A stretch of DNA of 25,039 bases from JAICIG01 sp035532215 (GCA_035532215.1 DATKRK010000242.1:1-25039); one strand, 5' to 3'. Counted from the first letter of the stretch, positions 1 to 7,112 are shown. The notes: generated from the sequence alone by a model not told the origin. A program made the numbers and translations.

Positions 1-196
1 CCGGCCCGCCTCATCGGCCGGCAACAAACACATTCCTTGTGCGCTCACGGTCACAGCCTCCTTGCTGCCTTGGTGGGTTCTTTTCCAAACCCCAAGGTAC
101 TCAAGGACTGTGACTTGCGCCTATTTCAACGGTATTGCGGCAAGCCCCCCCATTTGCCGCGGCTGGGAACATGGGTAGTATGCGCAAAAATTGCCG
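1..196. other. Left edge, no supported gene
   Basis: No complete gene is supported here. On the minus strand one frame is open from a TAG stop near 131 to the window edge and could be the start of a gene running off the left side, but no ATG with a ribosome binding site begins it. A run of seven C lies at about 145-151. I assign no function. Confidence 0.3.
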
Positions 197-694
197 TCAC
201 GGTTCCGACGGGGCGACGCCGCCATCATCGAGGTTCTCACCCTCGACCAGTTCAATCGGTGGAATCGTCGTCTTCCCCCCATGCACCACCGATCGGCCAT
301 TCCAGTAATGCCGAAAACTGAACGAACCGTGACGCGAATGCTTCGTCGGTCGACACCGGAGCGTTGCCCGGCATCCGTCCTTCGGGCAACGGATCCGGAG
401 TTTGAGGCGCGTCAGCAGTTCCTCGAGGCGTTCCGCAAACGCATCATTCGCATGCTGCGATCCAAAGGAGGTGCCGATGACTTCGGGGAGCAGCGCTCGT
501 AGTCTCGCGACGACCGGCGCCTGCAACGCCGTGAGTTCAGCATCGAGCGCCTCCAGTCGTCGAAGAACATCCGCCGCATGTTGATCGTCGCCGTTGGCAT
601 CAATCTCCATCGCTCCAGCATCCTCGGGATGCCGGCGACCGTACGATGACTGAGGATCCGAGGACATAGAAGACGGGAAGGAGACGCACATCAC
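197..694 (-). CDS. Hypothetical protein with CPxxxC zinc-like motif
   Basis: An acidic and helical N-terminal half (leucine/alanine-rich, residues about 40-95) is followed by a compact basic domain holding CPKDGC, LRCRP, a GSFSFRH segment, a HGG segment and an IPPIELVEGE tail. This C-terminal layout resembles small planctomycete hypothetical proteins that carry a degenerate zinc-ribbon, but here only part of the cysteine set is visible. The start is uncertain: the longest frame begins with GTG at 694, while an internal ATG near residue 29 (MEIDANG) begins the well-structured part. It lies downstream of the excisionase-like gene, on the same strand, across a gap of about 260 bp. Function is unknown; nucleic-acid or protein binding through the metal motif is a guess. 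Confidence 0.55.
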   Translation of the reverse strand: MMCVSFPSSMSSDPQSSYGRRHPEDAGAMEIDANGDDQHAADVLRRLEALDAELTALQAPVVARLRALLPEVIGTSFGSQHANDAFAERLEELLTRLKLRIRCPKDGCRATLRCRPTKHSRHGSFSFRHYWNGRSVVHGGKTTIPPIELVEGENLDDGGVAPSEP

Positions 695-958
695 GCCGAA
701 CCATCGTGGAGGTGGGCGAGTCTACCCTCCTTGTGCCAGGGCTCAAAGCGGAATCCGGTGGGAGACGCTTCGTATCCGGCCGCTCGGGAAACACGCGCCG
801 TGAGGTTCGGGCGGACCTATTTCGCCACGAGACCGGTCAGGCAACCTTTGGCCCATTCCTCGTCGCCTTGAGGATCGGCACGACAGGACTCCCGCCACCA
901 TCGCGCTGGATGGCCGAGGAAAGCCTTGAACGTGATCGCATTCACGCCAAGTGTACGA
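695..958. other. Gap with only a weak short ORF
   Basis: This 264-bp gap has no convincing gene. On the minus strand a GTG-initiated 42-codon frame (945-817) encodes a fairly protein-like sequence beginning NAITFKAFLGHPARWW. The same frame is open after its TAG stop for another 40 or so codons, so it could be the remains of a broken gene. No ribosome binding site supports the start. The plus-strand frame covering 706-1071 is judged a chance frame. Confidence 0.3.
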
Positions 959-1288
959 TCAACGCCATTCGTCTGGCAGCAGTCCCTCGTTGCGGATACG
1001 GGTCAGCTCCTCGTGGGAGATTACCCACTCGCGTGCGTTGCCGCGACCGCAGTCGCGTTTCGCTGCCTTGACGCGGCGATTGCGGCACCATTCCCGCACG
1101 GTGAACGGGGCCTTGCCGAGAATCTCGGCGACTTCGTCCGTCGTGTACCAATCTTTGGCCGTCTTTTGTTGCAACAGTTGCTCTAATGTGGCCTCGATGC
1201 GGGCCAAACGGCCAAGCAGTTCGCCAATCACGGTCAGTTCTGGCGGCCGATCCTCGAGTGTGTCGGTGTTGGCGTGTTCGCGAAACAT
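959..1288 (-). CDS. Excisionase/MerR-like helix-turn-helix protein
   Basis: This 109-aa protein has a leucine-rich coiled-coil stretch (residues 18-42) and then a winged helix-turn-helix of the MerR/excisionase type: residues 48-70 read YTTDEVAEILGKAPFTVREW, followed by a wing and a recognition-type ending (ISHEELTRIRNEGLLP). The domain matches the HTH_17 style found in excisionases and phage/ICE regulators. An AAGGAAA ribosome binding site lies just upstream of the ATG at 1288. It is the next gene after the replication-relaxation protein, 21 bp away, so it probably belongs to the same transcription unit. Likely roles are control of excision or of the transfer genes. The DNA-binding assignment is firm, the exact role is inferred from context. 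Confidence 0.8.
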   Translation of the reverse strand: MFREHANTDTLEDRPPELTVIGELLGRLARIEATLEQLLQQKTAKDWYTTDEVAEILGKAPFTVREWCRNRRVKAAKRDCGRGNAREWVISHEELTRIRNEGLLPDEWR

Positions 1289-1309
1289 GATCGTTTCCTT
1301 TTCTTTCGT

Positions 1310-2278
1310 TCACGGCCCGATGTGTGGCCGCAAGTGCGGAGCCAAATGTCCGAGTGGGTCCGGTGTGGGCAAGTTCATGGCGGGCGGCAATCGGATGATC
1401 TCCCGGCAATGACCATCAATCGTTCGCCATATCGGCAACGTCAACGCTGTCTCGGCCCGTAGCTCGTCGGCCGTGGTTAAGCGGAAGCATTGAGCCACCG
1501 GCTTATCGCGCAGCGAGGCGACCAGCGACTCAATCCGCTGCCGGCTGCGGCAAACCCAAAAAACGCGGACGGGCGCCTGCTCCGCTTGAGGCCAATAGCG
1601 GCGGTATTCGCGCCGTTCCAACAAGGCCCCGTAACCCGGACATTTGCCGGTCGTCTGCGCTGTTCGTTCCGTCGAGCGATCGACTTCCCAGAACACCAAC
1701 AACGGCGTCGTACCCGCGGCCGAGCGGTTCGCATCGCGGGGAATCTGCATCAAGCAGGCGGCGTCGGGCTGACAGGTAAACTTCTTGCCGCCGGCGGTGA
1801 ACTCGTGATACAGCACGCGCCGTCGCGAGGGGGGATCGTTCGGTCGGGCATCTTCGCGCCGGTCTTGTTCCATGATCCATTCGGGCAGGGCCAGGCCGAT
1901 GGCACGGCAACCGTCGTCGAGCGCCAGGCGGGCCTGCACGACGGCCAACCGATGATGCAGGGTTTCCGGTTTGGGATCGCTGCGCAACACGCGCTGGGGG
2001 CGTATGCCGGCGATGCTTTCGATCGCGTCGGCGCCACGCTCCGTCAAGCAGTGAATCGTGGGCACTTGCCCGCCGCCGCTCCTGCCGTACCACACGGTCA
2101 AGGCCACGGAGTGGGTCAAGCCGTGTCGTTGAATTTCTTGCAGACGCTGTTGGCAGCGACGGCGGCTGACGGCTCTAAAGTGCCGCCGGTGAATGAGGTT
2201 GGTATCCAACAAGCCGACTTGGCCAATCTCAGCGAGCAGGGCCACGTCGCGGTCCTGCAAGTGCATGGAATTCTTCAT
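1310..2278 (-). CDS. Replication-relaxation family protein
   Basis: This 322-aa protein has an N-terminal winged-helix-like region (residues 7-90, with the typical CLTERGADAI signature) and a C-terminal nuclease-like region. Visible residues of the latter are H109, PDA at 171-173, a strand with WEVD (197-200), K212 and Y216. This layout is that of the Replic_Relax family, found on conjugative plasmids and integrative elements, where it is associated with DNA processing or relaxase function. The ATG at 2278 has an AGGAG ribosome binding site. The gene follows the transfer ATPase by 11 bp, so the two are almost certainly co-transcribed. Family membership rests on the motif order and is fairly strong; biochemical activity is not established by sequence alone. 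Confidence 0.75.
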   Translation of the reverse strand: MKNSMHLQDRDVALLAEIGQVGLLDTNLIHRRHFRAVSRRRCQQRLQEIQRHGLTHSVALTVWYGRSGGGQVPTIHCLTERGADAIESIAGIRPQRVLRSDPKPETLHHRLAVVQARLALDDGCRAIGLALPEWIMEQDRREDARPNDPPSRRRVLYHEFTAGGKKFTCQPDAACLMQIPRDANRSAAGTTPLLVFWEVDRSTERTAQTTGKCPGYGALLERREYRRYWPQAEQAPVRVFWVCRSRQRIESLVASLRDKPVAQCFRLTTADELRAETALTLPIWRTIDGHCREIIRLPPAMNLPTPDPLGHLAPHLRPHIGP

Positions 2279-2289
2279 CTTCAGTTCTC

Positions 2290-4149
2290 CTAGATCGACA
2301 GCAGTGGGTTATTAGGCGTTTCACGGGCTGGGGGGGGAATGACGATTGGTTGCGACTCGATGGCCAATTGCTCCAAATGCGTGATGAGCCGGCGTTCAAA
2401 CTCGCGCCGCTCCGCGACGATCTCGGCCGGCGTTGCGAACATCGGCCGCGACGTGATCTCGACTCGCAACGCTTGAAGCTGCTTGGCGGCGAACTTCGGC
2501 GTGCCGTCGAACGGGCCGCGGGCCAGCGGGAAACGAACGCGCATGGGCGCTTCGCCGGCGGTGTAAACTACGGCCTCGCCCGTGACCTGGCGAGTCACGT
2601 CGCGGGCGCCGAAGGCGACTTGTTCATCCGGCGAGAAGAACTGAATGCTGCTTACGATTTCGCGCCAGCGAAGTCGTGGCACGAGCGTCATCTTGCGAGT
2701 GCGGCTGGCGCCGCGAGTGTTGGTGTTCGACCAACTCGTGCCGTCGGTGCGGCTATTGGCCCGGCTCGTGGCGCGGCTGATGCTGTTGCCGGTCTGGTTG
2801 GTGCGGGCGCGGCTGACTGCCTCCGAAAGTGCCCGCTCGTTCTTGGTCACCGTATCGCCCGTGCCGGACGTGCGGCTGTCGGTCGTCGTGTCGGTTTTCG
2901 TGTCGCTTTGGGCGTCGGATTGCGAGCCGCCGTCCTGTCGGGCGTCGCTCCACGAATCAGATTCGTCGGTCAGAAACACCACCTCGTTACCGTCCTGGTA
3001 TTGCTGGGTCTGAGTGAGCCGATGTTTCTCGGCCAGCGGATCGAGCACGGGCAAGGTCACCAACTCGCCGAAGAACTTGGCATCGACCGGGTTCTTATGG
3101 CGAAACACGACCGTCGTGCGGCATTGGCTGATGAGCGCATTGAGCAGTCGATCTTCCTCGCGTTCGGGAAACAACTGCGTCCCCTGGAACGCCGCCACGA
3201 GCCGTATCTTGAACTTGCGGACCTGGGCCAGCGCCCGAGTGAGGACGTCGAACGACGAGCCGAACACGGGGAGTTCGTCGAGGAAAACGACGTGCGGCGT
3301 TCGTTCTTGGCGCGGCAGGTCGTAGGCCGCGTTCAAGAGTTCGCTCAACCAAAGGTTGGCGAAGATTTCCTGATCTTCTTCGCGGAGCACGCCGCCTCGC
3401 TCCAGGCTGATGATCGTGAACTTCCGCTCGCGGATCATTGTGCCGGCATCAATCCAACCGTGTGGGCGACCGAGCGCCAATTCGACAAGCGGATTTTCGA
3501 GAAAGCCGAGCAAGCGGTTCTTGGTTGAGGCGATCAAGTCCTCACGCTCGCGCGGCCGCATCTCGATCAACTCGTTCATCTCCACGCGGGCCAGCACGTC
3601 GGGCGCGGCGTTGGCCAATGCCTGGTACACGTCGCCGCCAACCTGGAAAAAATGACGGGCATCGGGGATGGTCATGCCGGCGGTGGCCATCGTGGTTAGC
3701 ACGCGGGTGAGCCACTTGAACAGCACCGGCTTGCTGTTGAAGTCGCGCTCGCCCCACGCATAGAGCAGAATGCGAGCGACCTGACTGACTTTGCTGGCGA
3801 TCCGCGCTCGCCAGCGCAGCCAGTCGCCGCCGGCTGGCGAAACGTGGAGCGGATTAAGCGACACCATCCGCGATAAGTCGCACGGCCGAATCACCTGGCA
3901 ACGCTCGCGCAAGCGGCGCGGTAGAGCGGAGCAACAGTACTCAAAATCTTGGGCGAGGTCGCCGTGCGGATCGACGAGCGTCAGACCGACCTCTTGTCGC
4001 GCCAAGGCGTCCATCAGCACGTTCATGGTGTTTGACTTGCCCGTGCCCGAGTCGCCGCTGATGGCGATCCCGGCGGCGCTTTCGTTGAACAAGTCGAGCA
4101 CTTGTCGCTTGTGAAAAGTCCTTGATTTCTTCGGGTTTTTTTTGCGCAT
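2290..4149 (-). CDS. TraG/VirD4-HerA-like DNA-transfer ATPase
   Basis: This 619-aa P-loop ATPase has Walker A GDSGTGKS at residues 32-39, a LVDPHGDL strand at 58-65 and Walker B VVFLDE at 287-292. These features, with the LVAAFQGTQLF segment after Walker B, fit the type IV coupling protein/HerA family that pumps DNA. Residues 397-487 form a long Ser/Thr/Asp/Arg-rich low-complexity linker ahead of a small C-terminal domain. No membrane helix precedes the ATPase, unlike classical VirD4, so it would be soluble or recruited by a partner. The ATG at 4149 has a GGGAG ribosome binding site and lies 3 bp after the stop of the membrane-anchored coiled-coil gene. It probably moves DNA or substrates during conjugative transfer. 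Confidence 0.85.
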   Translation of the reverse strand: MRKKNPKKSRTFHKRQVLDLFNESAAGIAISGDSGTGKSNTMNVLMDALARQEVGLTLVDPHGDLAQDFEYCCSALPRRLRERCQVIRPCDLSRMVSLNPLHVSPAGGDWLRWRARIASKVSQVARILLYAWGERDFNSKPVLFKWLTRVLTTMATAGMTIPDARHFFQVGGDVYQALANAAPDVLARVEMNELIEMRPREREDLIASTKNRLLGFLENPLVELALGRPHGWIDAGTMIRERKFTIISLERGGVLREEDQEIFANLWLSELLNAAYDLPRQERTPHVVFLDELPVFGSSFDVLTRALAQVRKFKIRLVAAFQGTQLFPEREEDRLLNALISQCRTTVVFRHKNPVDAKFFGELVTLPVLDPLAEKHRLTQTQQYQDGNEVVFLTDESDSWSDARQDGGSQSDAQSDTKTDTTTDSRTSGTGDTVTKNERALSEAVSRARTNQTGNSISRATSRANSRTDGTSWSNTNTRGASRTRKMTLVPRLRWREIVSSIQFFSPDEQVAFGARDVTRQVTGEAVVYTAGEAPMRVRFPLARGPFDGTPKFAAKQLQALRVEITSRPMFATPAEIVAERREFERRLITHLEQLAIESQPIVIPPPARETPNNPLLSI

Positions 4150-4152
4150 CGT

Positions 4153-4815
4153 CTATCTCCCTTCGTCAGGTTGCTCCAAAAGTTCACGCCGGAAACGCTC
4201 TTGCTCGGCCTCCACCAACTGCTCGCGCAGTTCTTCTTCAAGGTCGGCCGTGCTGCGGATCGCCTCCAAGCGCTGGGCATGCTCGCCGTGCAAGTGCCGT
4301 AAGCGGTCCCGATAGTTCGGCTCGGCGCTTTGCGTCGGCGTCCCCTGCCGGCCTTGGGCTTCGGTGGCGATGTAATCGGCTTCGTAGGCGGCGACGCCCA
4401 AGCCGCCAACCAGCTCGCGCAAGCCGGACGCCGCGCTTTCCAATGCGGCGCCGGCCTGGATGCGGCGGGCCAGGTGTTCGATCAACAATGATCGCAAACG
4501 GCGAAATTGCCGCTGTCGAAACGCCGCCGGAACGCCGGCCTCATTCGCTCGCGCCGCAAACGATGCGGCGCGGCGGAAATCCGGCGATTGCGACAGCTGT
4601 TGAATGGCAAGTTGCATGTCGCGGGCGGCCTGCCGCTTGGCGACTTCGGCTTGCGCCTGCCGACAACGCGTGGCGGTCACCGCCCGCTCGCGCGACTGTC
4701 GGGCGGCGTCTTGGGCCGCCCGTTGGGCGCGTGCGCGGTCGCTGTTGCCTTTGATGGCCTTGGCCAACTTGTAGCCGCCAGCCAACGCCCCGCCGATCAC
4801 CAACATTTCCCACAT
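4153..4815 (-). CDS. Membrane-anchored coiled-coil protein, transfer-associated
   Basis: I do not recognise a named family. The protein (220 aa from this start) begins with a short hydrophobic, glycine-rich segment (about residues 4-19, MLVIGGALAGGYKLAK) and is otherwise helical, very rich in Ala, Arg, Gln and Glu, with coiled-coil character at both ends. The ATG at 4815 is chosen because a perfect GGAGG lies upstream; a longer frame reaching 4836 would overlap the E1-like gene and lacks such a site. It sits 17 bp after the E1-like gene and 3 bp before the ATPase. A plausible role is membrane anchor or assembly partner for the soluble ATPase; this is inference from position and topology. Confidence 0.7.
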   Translation of the reverse strand: MWEMLVIGGALAGGYKLAKAIKGNSDRARAQRAAQDAARQSRERAVTATRCRQAQAEVAKRQAARDMQLAIQQLSQSPDFRRAASFAARANEAGVPAAFRQRQFRRLRSLLIEHLARRIQAGAALESAASGLRELVGGLGVAAYEADYIATEAQGRQGTPTQSAEPNYRDRLRHLHGEHAQRLEAIRSTADLEEELREQLVEAEQERFRRELLEQPDEGR

Positions 4816-4832
4816 GGCAGACCTCCTTCGAT

Positions 4833-5762
4833 TCAAGAGCTCTTGGGCTTCGCCAGTCGATCACCGCGAAACCGACAAGGAATACCGTGGACATTTCCCA
4901 GGAAGTGGTTGCGAAACCGCTCGCAGTCGTCACACGGCGGAACGCCGTGGTCTGGATCAGCCCGGACGATCGAGTTCCAAGCGAAGAAGGCCTCGTTGTC
5001 GGCGGCGACGCCGAGATATTTGCGAACCGGGCTGGAGCCGTTAAAGTCCCAGGACGGATCGAGTTGTACCTGGAGGAAGTTGCGGTCCCCCAACTCGTCG
5101 ATCAGCCGCCCGAAGCGGTTGTCGCTGCCGCGCGTGAGCAAGCCGATGGCCAACATGCCCACGATGGCGTCGAGCAGGGCCACGTCGAAGATCGTGCAGC
5201 CGTCGCTCGCCGGATCGAGCGAGCGTTGCTCGTTGGAGGCGACGGCCTGGGCTTCATAGCGCTTCGCACACAGGCAACGAAAGCAGGCGTCGATGCCTGG
5301 GTGCCAGAAAATGATCTCGCCGGCCGTGCCGCCAGCGTACAAGCCGATCCACAAGGCCGGCACACTGTATTCCAAGGCCAATTCGTTACCGCGTGCCTGG
5401 GCCTCGAAGCGGTCGGTGGCGAAGATCAGCAGGTCGCATTCGGCCATGTGGGCCGCCAACTCGTCGTCGGCCATGTCCAAGAAACTGTCCTTGGTCACTT
5501 CCACCATCGCGTCGGGGTTGATGCGTCGAATGGCGTCGGCCAAAGCGGCGACTTTCGAGCGGCCCACATCGGTCGCGTCGTGCTGCTGCCGCGCCACGTT
5601 GGCCGGACTGATGCGATCGAAATCGAACAACTTGAAACGGCTGACGCCCGAGCGGGCGAGGTTGCAAACAAGGCCGGCGCTGCCGCCGGCCCCGAACACG
5701 GCGACGCATGCGGCCAAAGTTTTCGTCACGTCGATCACGTCTGCGATTCGGGTAAGATCCAT
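4833..5762 (-). CDS. ThiF/E1-like adenylating enzyme
   Basis: E1-like enzymes adenylate the C-terminus of a ubiquitin-like or sulfur-carrier protein. Numbered from the ATG at 5762 (309 aa), the Rossmann glycine motif GAGGSAG is at 24-30, DFD at 47-49, NVARQ at 55-59, K70 and the ATDR aspartate at 117, all expected for ATP/Mg binding. Two CxxC pairs (C160/C163 and C277/C280) form the usual structural zinc site. C189 in ASDGCTIFD is a candidate catalytic cysteine. The ATG at 5762 is preferred over a TTG at 5780 because AGGAG lies 8 nt upstream of it. It follows the JAB gene by 33 bp. With the nearby E2-like and JAB genes it forms a ubiquitin-like conjugation cassette; a pure sulfur-transfer role is less likely. 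Confidence 0.88.
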   Translation of the reverse strand: MDLTRIADVIDVTKTLAACVAVFGAGGSAGLVCNLARSGVSRFKLFDFDRISPANVARQQHDATDVGRSKVAALADAIRRINPDAMVEVTKDSFLDMADDELAAHMAECDLLIFATDRFEAQARGNELALEYSVPALWIGLYAGGTAGEIIFWHPGIDACFRCLCAKRYEAQAVASNEQRSLDPASDGCTIFDVALLDAIVGMLAIGLLTRGSDNRFGRLIDELGDRNFLQVQLDPSWDFNGSSPVRKYLGVAADNEAFFAWNSIVRADPDHGVPPCDDCERFRNHFLGNVHGIPCRFRGDRLAKPKSS

Positions 5763-5795
5763 GAGGATGCTCCTGTTCAAGAGGTTGTTGAAAAA

Positions 5796-6398
5796 CTACA
5801 CCAGCACCAAGTCGGCGCGCCAGACGCGCCCCTGGGCGTACACGTAGGGATAGAGCCGGCCGCCGCAGACGATCGGCATGTAGAACTGTGCGGCGCCGGC
5901 GTTACTCGGCAGGCCGAACACGCGCCGCAAATAGATCAAGTCGCCGTGCGACGGCGAGGTGATACCGGCGGGGTGACTATGGCCGATCCCCTTGCCAGTG
6001 ATGCCGGCCGGCTTCATCAGCTTGAGAACACGATTCAATTCTGGGGCGCCCAACTCAAAGCTGGATATCGTGCCGCGGCCGGTGCGGTCGGGTACGAAGT
6101 GGGTAATCAGCAGGTCGTCGTTCGTCGGGCCGAGTAGCAGACCGGCCGACTCCGGCTCGCGAGCGAGCAGATAGTCCATCATGTCCCGCAGCGCCGGCTG
6201 CGTGATTTTCATCATCATCAACGGCAGCGGCTCGTCATGATCGACGTGTTCATCGTCGATCGGTTGAGTCGTTTCACGCGGCGTTGATGAAGTGCAGCGA
6301 AGCTTGCGTTGAGCCGGCTTCAGGTCGCCGATCTCGCGGTCGTTCGAGCGCCGTTCGGCCGGCTGCTCAGGCTGAAAGGGAAAGTCGTCGCAAAACAT
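5796..6398 (-). CDS. JAB/JAMM-domain metallo-isopeptidase
   Basis: This 200-aa protein carries a complete JAMM zinc-protease motif: glutamate 83 in PESAGLLLG, then H140-S-H142, seven residues, S150 and D153 (GHSHPAGITSPSHGD). JAB proteases of this kind process or remove ubiquitin-like proteins. The first 60 residues are polar, probably disordered, and precede an MMMKI segment that could be a shorter start; the ATG at 6398 is kept because AGGAG sits just upstream. The gene lies upstream of the E1-like gene in the same direction and only 29 bp after a strong terminator-like hairpin, so its expression may depend on read-through or on an unseen promoter. Its substrate is unknown. Confidence 0.88.
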   Translation of the reverse strand: MFCDDFPFQPEQPAERRSNDREIGDLKPAQRKLRCTSSTPRETTQPIDDEHVDHDEPLPLMMMKITQPALRDMMDYLLAREPESAGLLLGPTNDDLLITHFVPDRTGRGTISSFELGAPELNRVLKLMKPAGITGKGIGHSHPAGITSPSHGDLIYLRRVFGLPSNAGAAQFYMPIVCGGRLYPYVYAQGRVWRADLVLV

Positions 6399-6427
6399 GG
6401 TCCGTTCTCCTGATTTGGGATGGGCGC

Positions 6428-6470
6428 AAAAAAACGCCGGCGGGCCGACCTTGCTTGCGACCCGCCGGCG
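6428..6470 (-). terminator. Strong intrinsic terminator or attenuator
   Basis: On the minus strand a perfect 10-bp GC stem (arms 6461-6470 and 6435-6444) with a 16-nt loop is followed directly by seven T (6434-6428). This is a textbook rho-independent terminator. It lies 10 bp after the stop of an 18-codon ORF and 29 bp before the JAB start, inside what would otherwise be one operon. It may end the upstream transcript or act as a regulated attenuator. Confidence 0.85.
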
Positions 6471-6480
6471 GCCAGTTCGG

Positions 6481-6537
6481 TTAGTGGAGGGTGCCGGAGG
6501 GCAGTTCTTCCACGCCGAATACGATTCGGGATGTCAT
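6481..6537 (-). CDS. 18-aa small ORF ahead of terminator
   Basis: An ATG at 6537 with an excellent AAGGAG ribosome binding site 7 nt upstream opens an 18-codon frame, MTSRIVFGVEELPSGTLH, ending in TAA at 6481. It is too short for usual gene finders. It lies between the E2-like gene (86 bp upstream) and the intrinsic terminator. The peptide resembles no family I know and has no obvious amino-acid run of the classical leader-peptide type. Possible roles are a leader peptide controlling the hairpin, a small conjugation substrate, or a remnant of a longer gene. The strength of the ribosome binding site is the main reason to list it. Confidence 0.5.
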   Translation of the reverse strand: MTSRIVFGVEELPSGTLH

Positions 6538-6575
6538 GGTCCTTCTCCTTGTGCTCTTGGCCCAACCAAATAGAA

Positions 6576-6618
6576 GGCTCGTCCGTGCGAGGCGGGCCAG
6601 GTCCAGCCCAGACGAACC
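6576..6618 (-). promoter_or_regulatory. Possible RNA stem upstream of small ORF
   Basis: In the minus-strand transcript, 6618-6611 (GGTTCGTC) can pair with 6583-6576 (GACGAGCC) over 8 bp with one G-U pair, and a smaller GGGC/GCCC pair (6609-6606 with 6597-6594) fits in its loop. It precedes the 18-codon ORF and the terminator, giving the layout of an attenuation leader. Folding was judged by eye only. Confidence 0.3.
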
Positions 6619-6623
6619 GCAGG

Positions 6624-6914
6624 TTAGCTATTGACGTTCACACGCGCGCCGTCGTTGGGGAACCTGCCGGTGCGTTGGAATTTGCTCCAACCGTCGCACC
6701 AAAACATGGCGATGGCCTTGGCTTTGTCGATCGTCCGCGGCTCGTTGCCGGCGCTGACGCAAATCTTTCCCGAGTCGTAAAGATGGTGGGTCAAGACGCC
6801 GCCACCGCGCCGGTTCGGCGGGTAGGTGATGGCGTGCAGCGTGAAGTAGCTGCCGTTCGGCCGAATGTCGATCGCATAACGATCGACGCGATCGACCAAG
6901 AAGTTGCAAATCAT
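6624..6914 (-). CDS. Miniature E2-like (UBC-fold) protein
   Basis: E2 proteins accept a ubiquitin-like protein on a catalytic cysteine and pass it to a target. This 96-aa protein keeps the core E2 signature: a YPP segment at 31-33, then THHLYDSGKICVS (residues 42-54), which matches the HPN...GxIC block, with C52 as candidate catalytic cysteine, and a C-terminal FWCDGWSKFQRTGRFP segment typical of prokaryotic E2 families. It is much shorter than eukaryotic E2s (about 150 aa), lacking the N-terminal helix and the last helices. The start ATG at 6914 is 3 bp after the stop of the 64-aa gene, with AAAGGA upstream, indicating translational coupling. The E1-like and JAB genes downstream support the call. 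Confidence 0.72.
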   Translation of the reverse strand: MICNFLVDRVDRYAIDIRPNGSYFTLHAITYPPNRRGGGVLTHHLYDSGKICVSAGNEPRTIDKAKAIAMFWCDGWSKFQRTGRFPNDGARVNVNS

Positions 6915-6917
6915 GGC

Positions 6918-7112
6918 CTACATTCCTTTCTTCTCTGGGGACTTGTTGCCGCCGTCCTGCTTCTTCCGCAGGCGCAGCAACTTGATGAGTTCGGCCGGCA
7001 CGCAGACGACCTCGGTTTGCAAGTCGTCGAACTGCACCTTGAGGCACTCGACGTTTTCCTTACCCGTCAGGTCGCACGTGCCGGTCACCAGGTCGGTGAT
7101 GACGACTCGCAT
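6918..7112 (-). CDS. 64-aa small protein, possible ubiquitin-like substrate
   Basis: This is the first gene of the conjugation cassette. From the ATG at 7112 (GGAG 7 nt upstream) it encodes 64 aa: a predicted strand (RVVITDL), a hairpin-like CDLTGKENVEC stretch, then strand-helix-like segments ending LIKLLRLRKKQDGG and a nine-residue charged tail NKSPEKKGM. The Gly54-Gly55 pair before a short tail is reminiscent of ubiquitin-like precursors that a JAB protease would trim. The body, however, is short for a beta-grasp fold, and C13, C23 and C37 could suggest a degenerate zinc ribbon instead. It is a real gene by position and ribosome binding site; the ubiquitin-like assignment is only a hypothesis. 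Confidence 0.6.
   Translation of the reverse strand: MRVVITDLVTGTCDLTGKENVECLKVQFDDLQTEVVCVPAELIKLLRLRKKQDGGNKSPEKKGM

Noticed and set aside
706..1071. Plus-strand 121-codon frame
   Set aside because: Overlaps the helix-turn-helix gene antisense, with no domain or start support.
2350..3528. Plus-strand 392-codon open frame
   Set aside because: It is antisense to the ATPase gene, which has Walker motifs and a ribosome binding site. The frame is a product of GC-biased codon positions and has no recognisable domain.
4887..6137. Plus-strand 416-codon open frame
   Set aside because: Antisense to the E1-like and JAB genes, whose catalytic motifs are intact on the other strand.
5796..6914. Considered whether the cassette is a standard PRTRC system
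   Set aside because: JAB and ThiF fit, but no ParB-like gene is present and the E2-like protein is far smaller than the PRTRC E2-like protein as I recall it.
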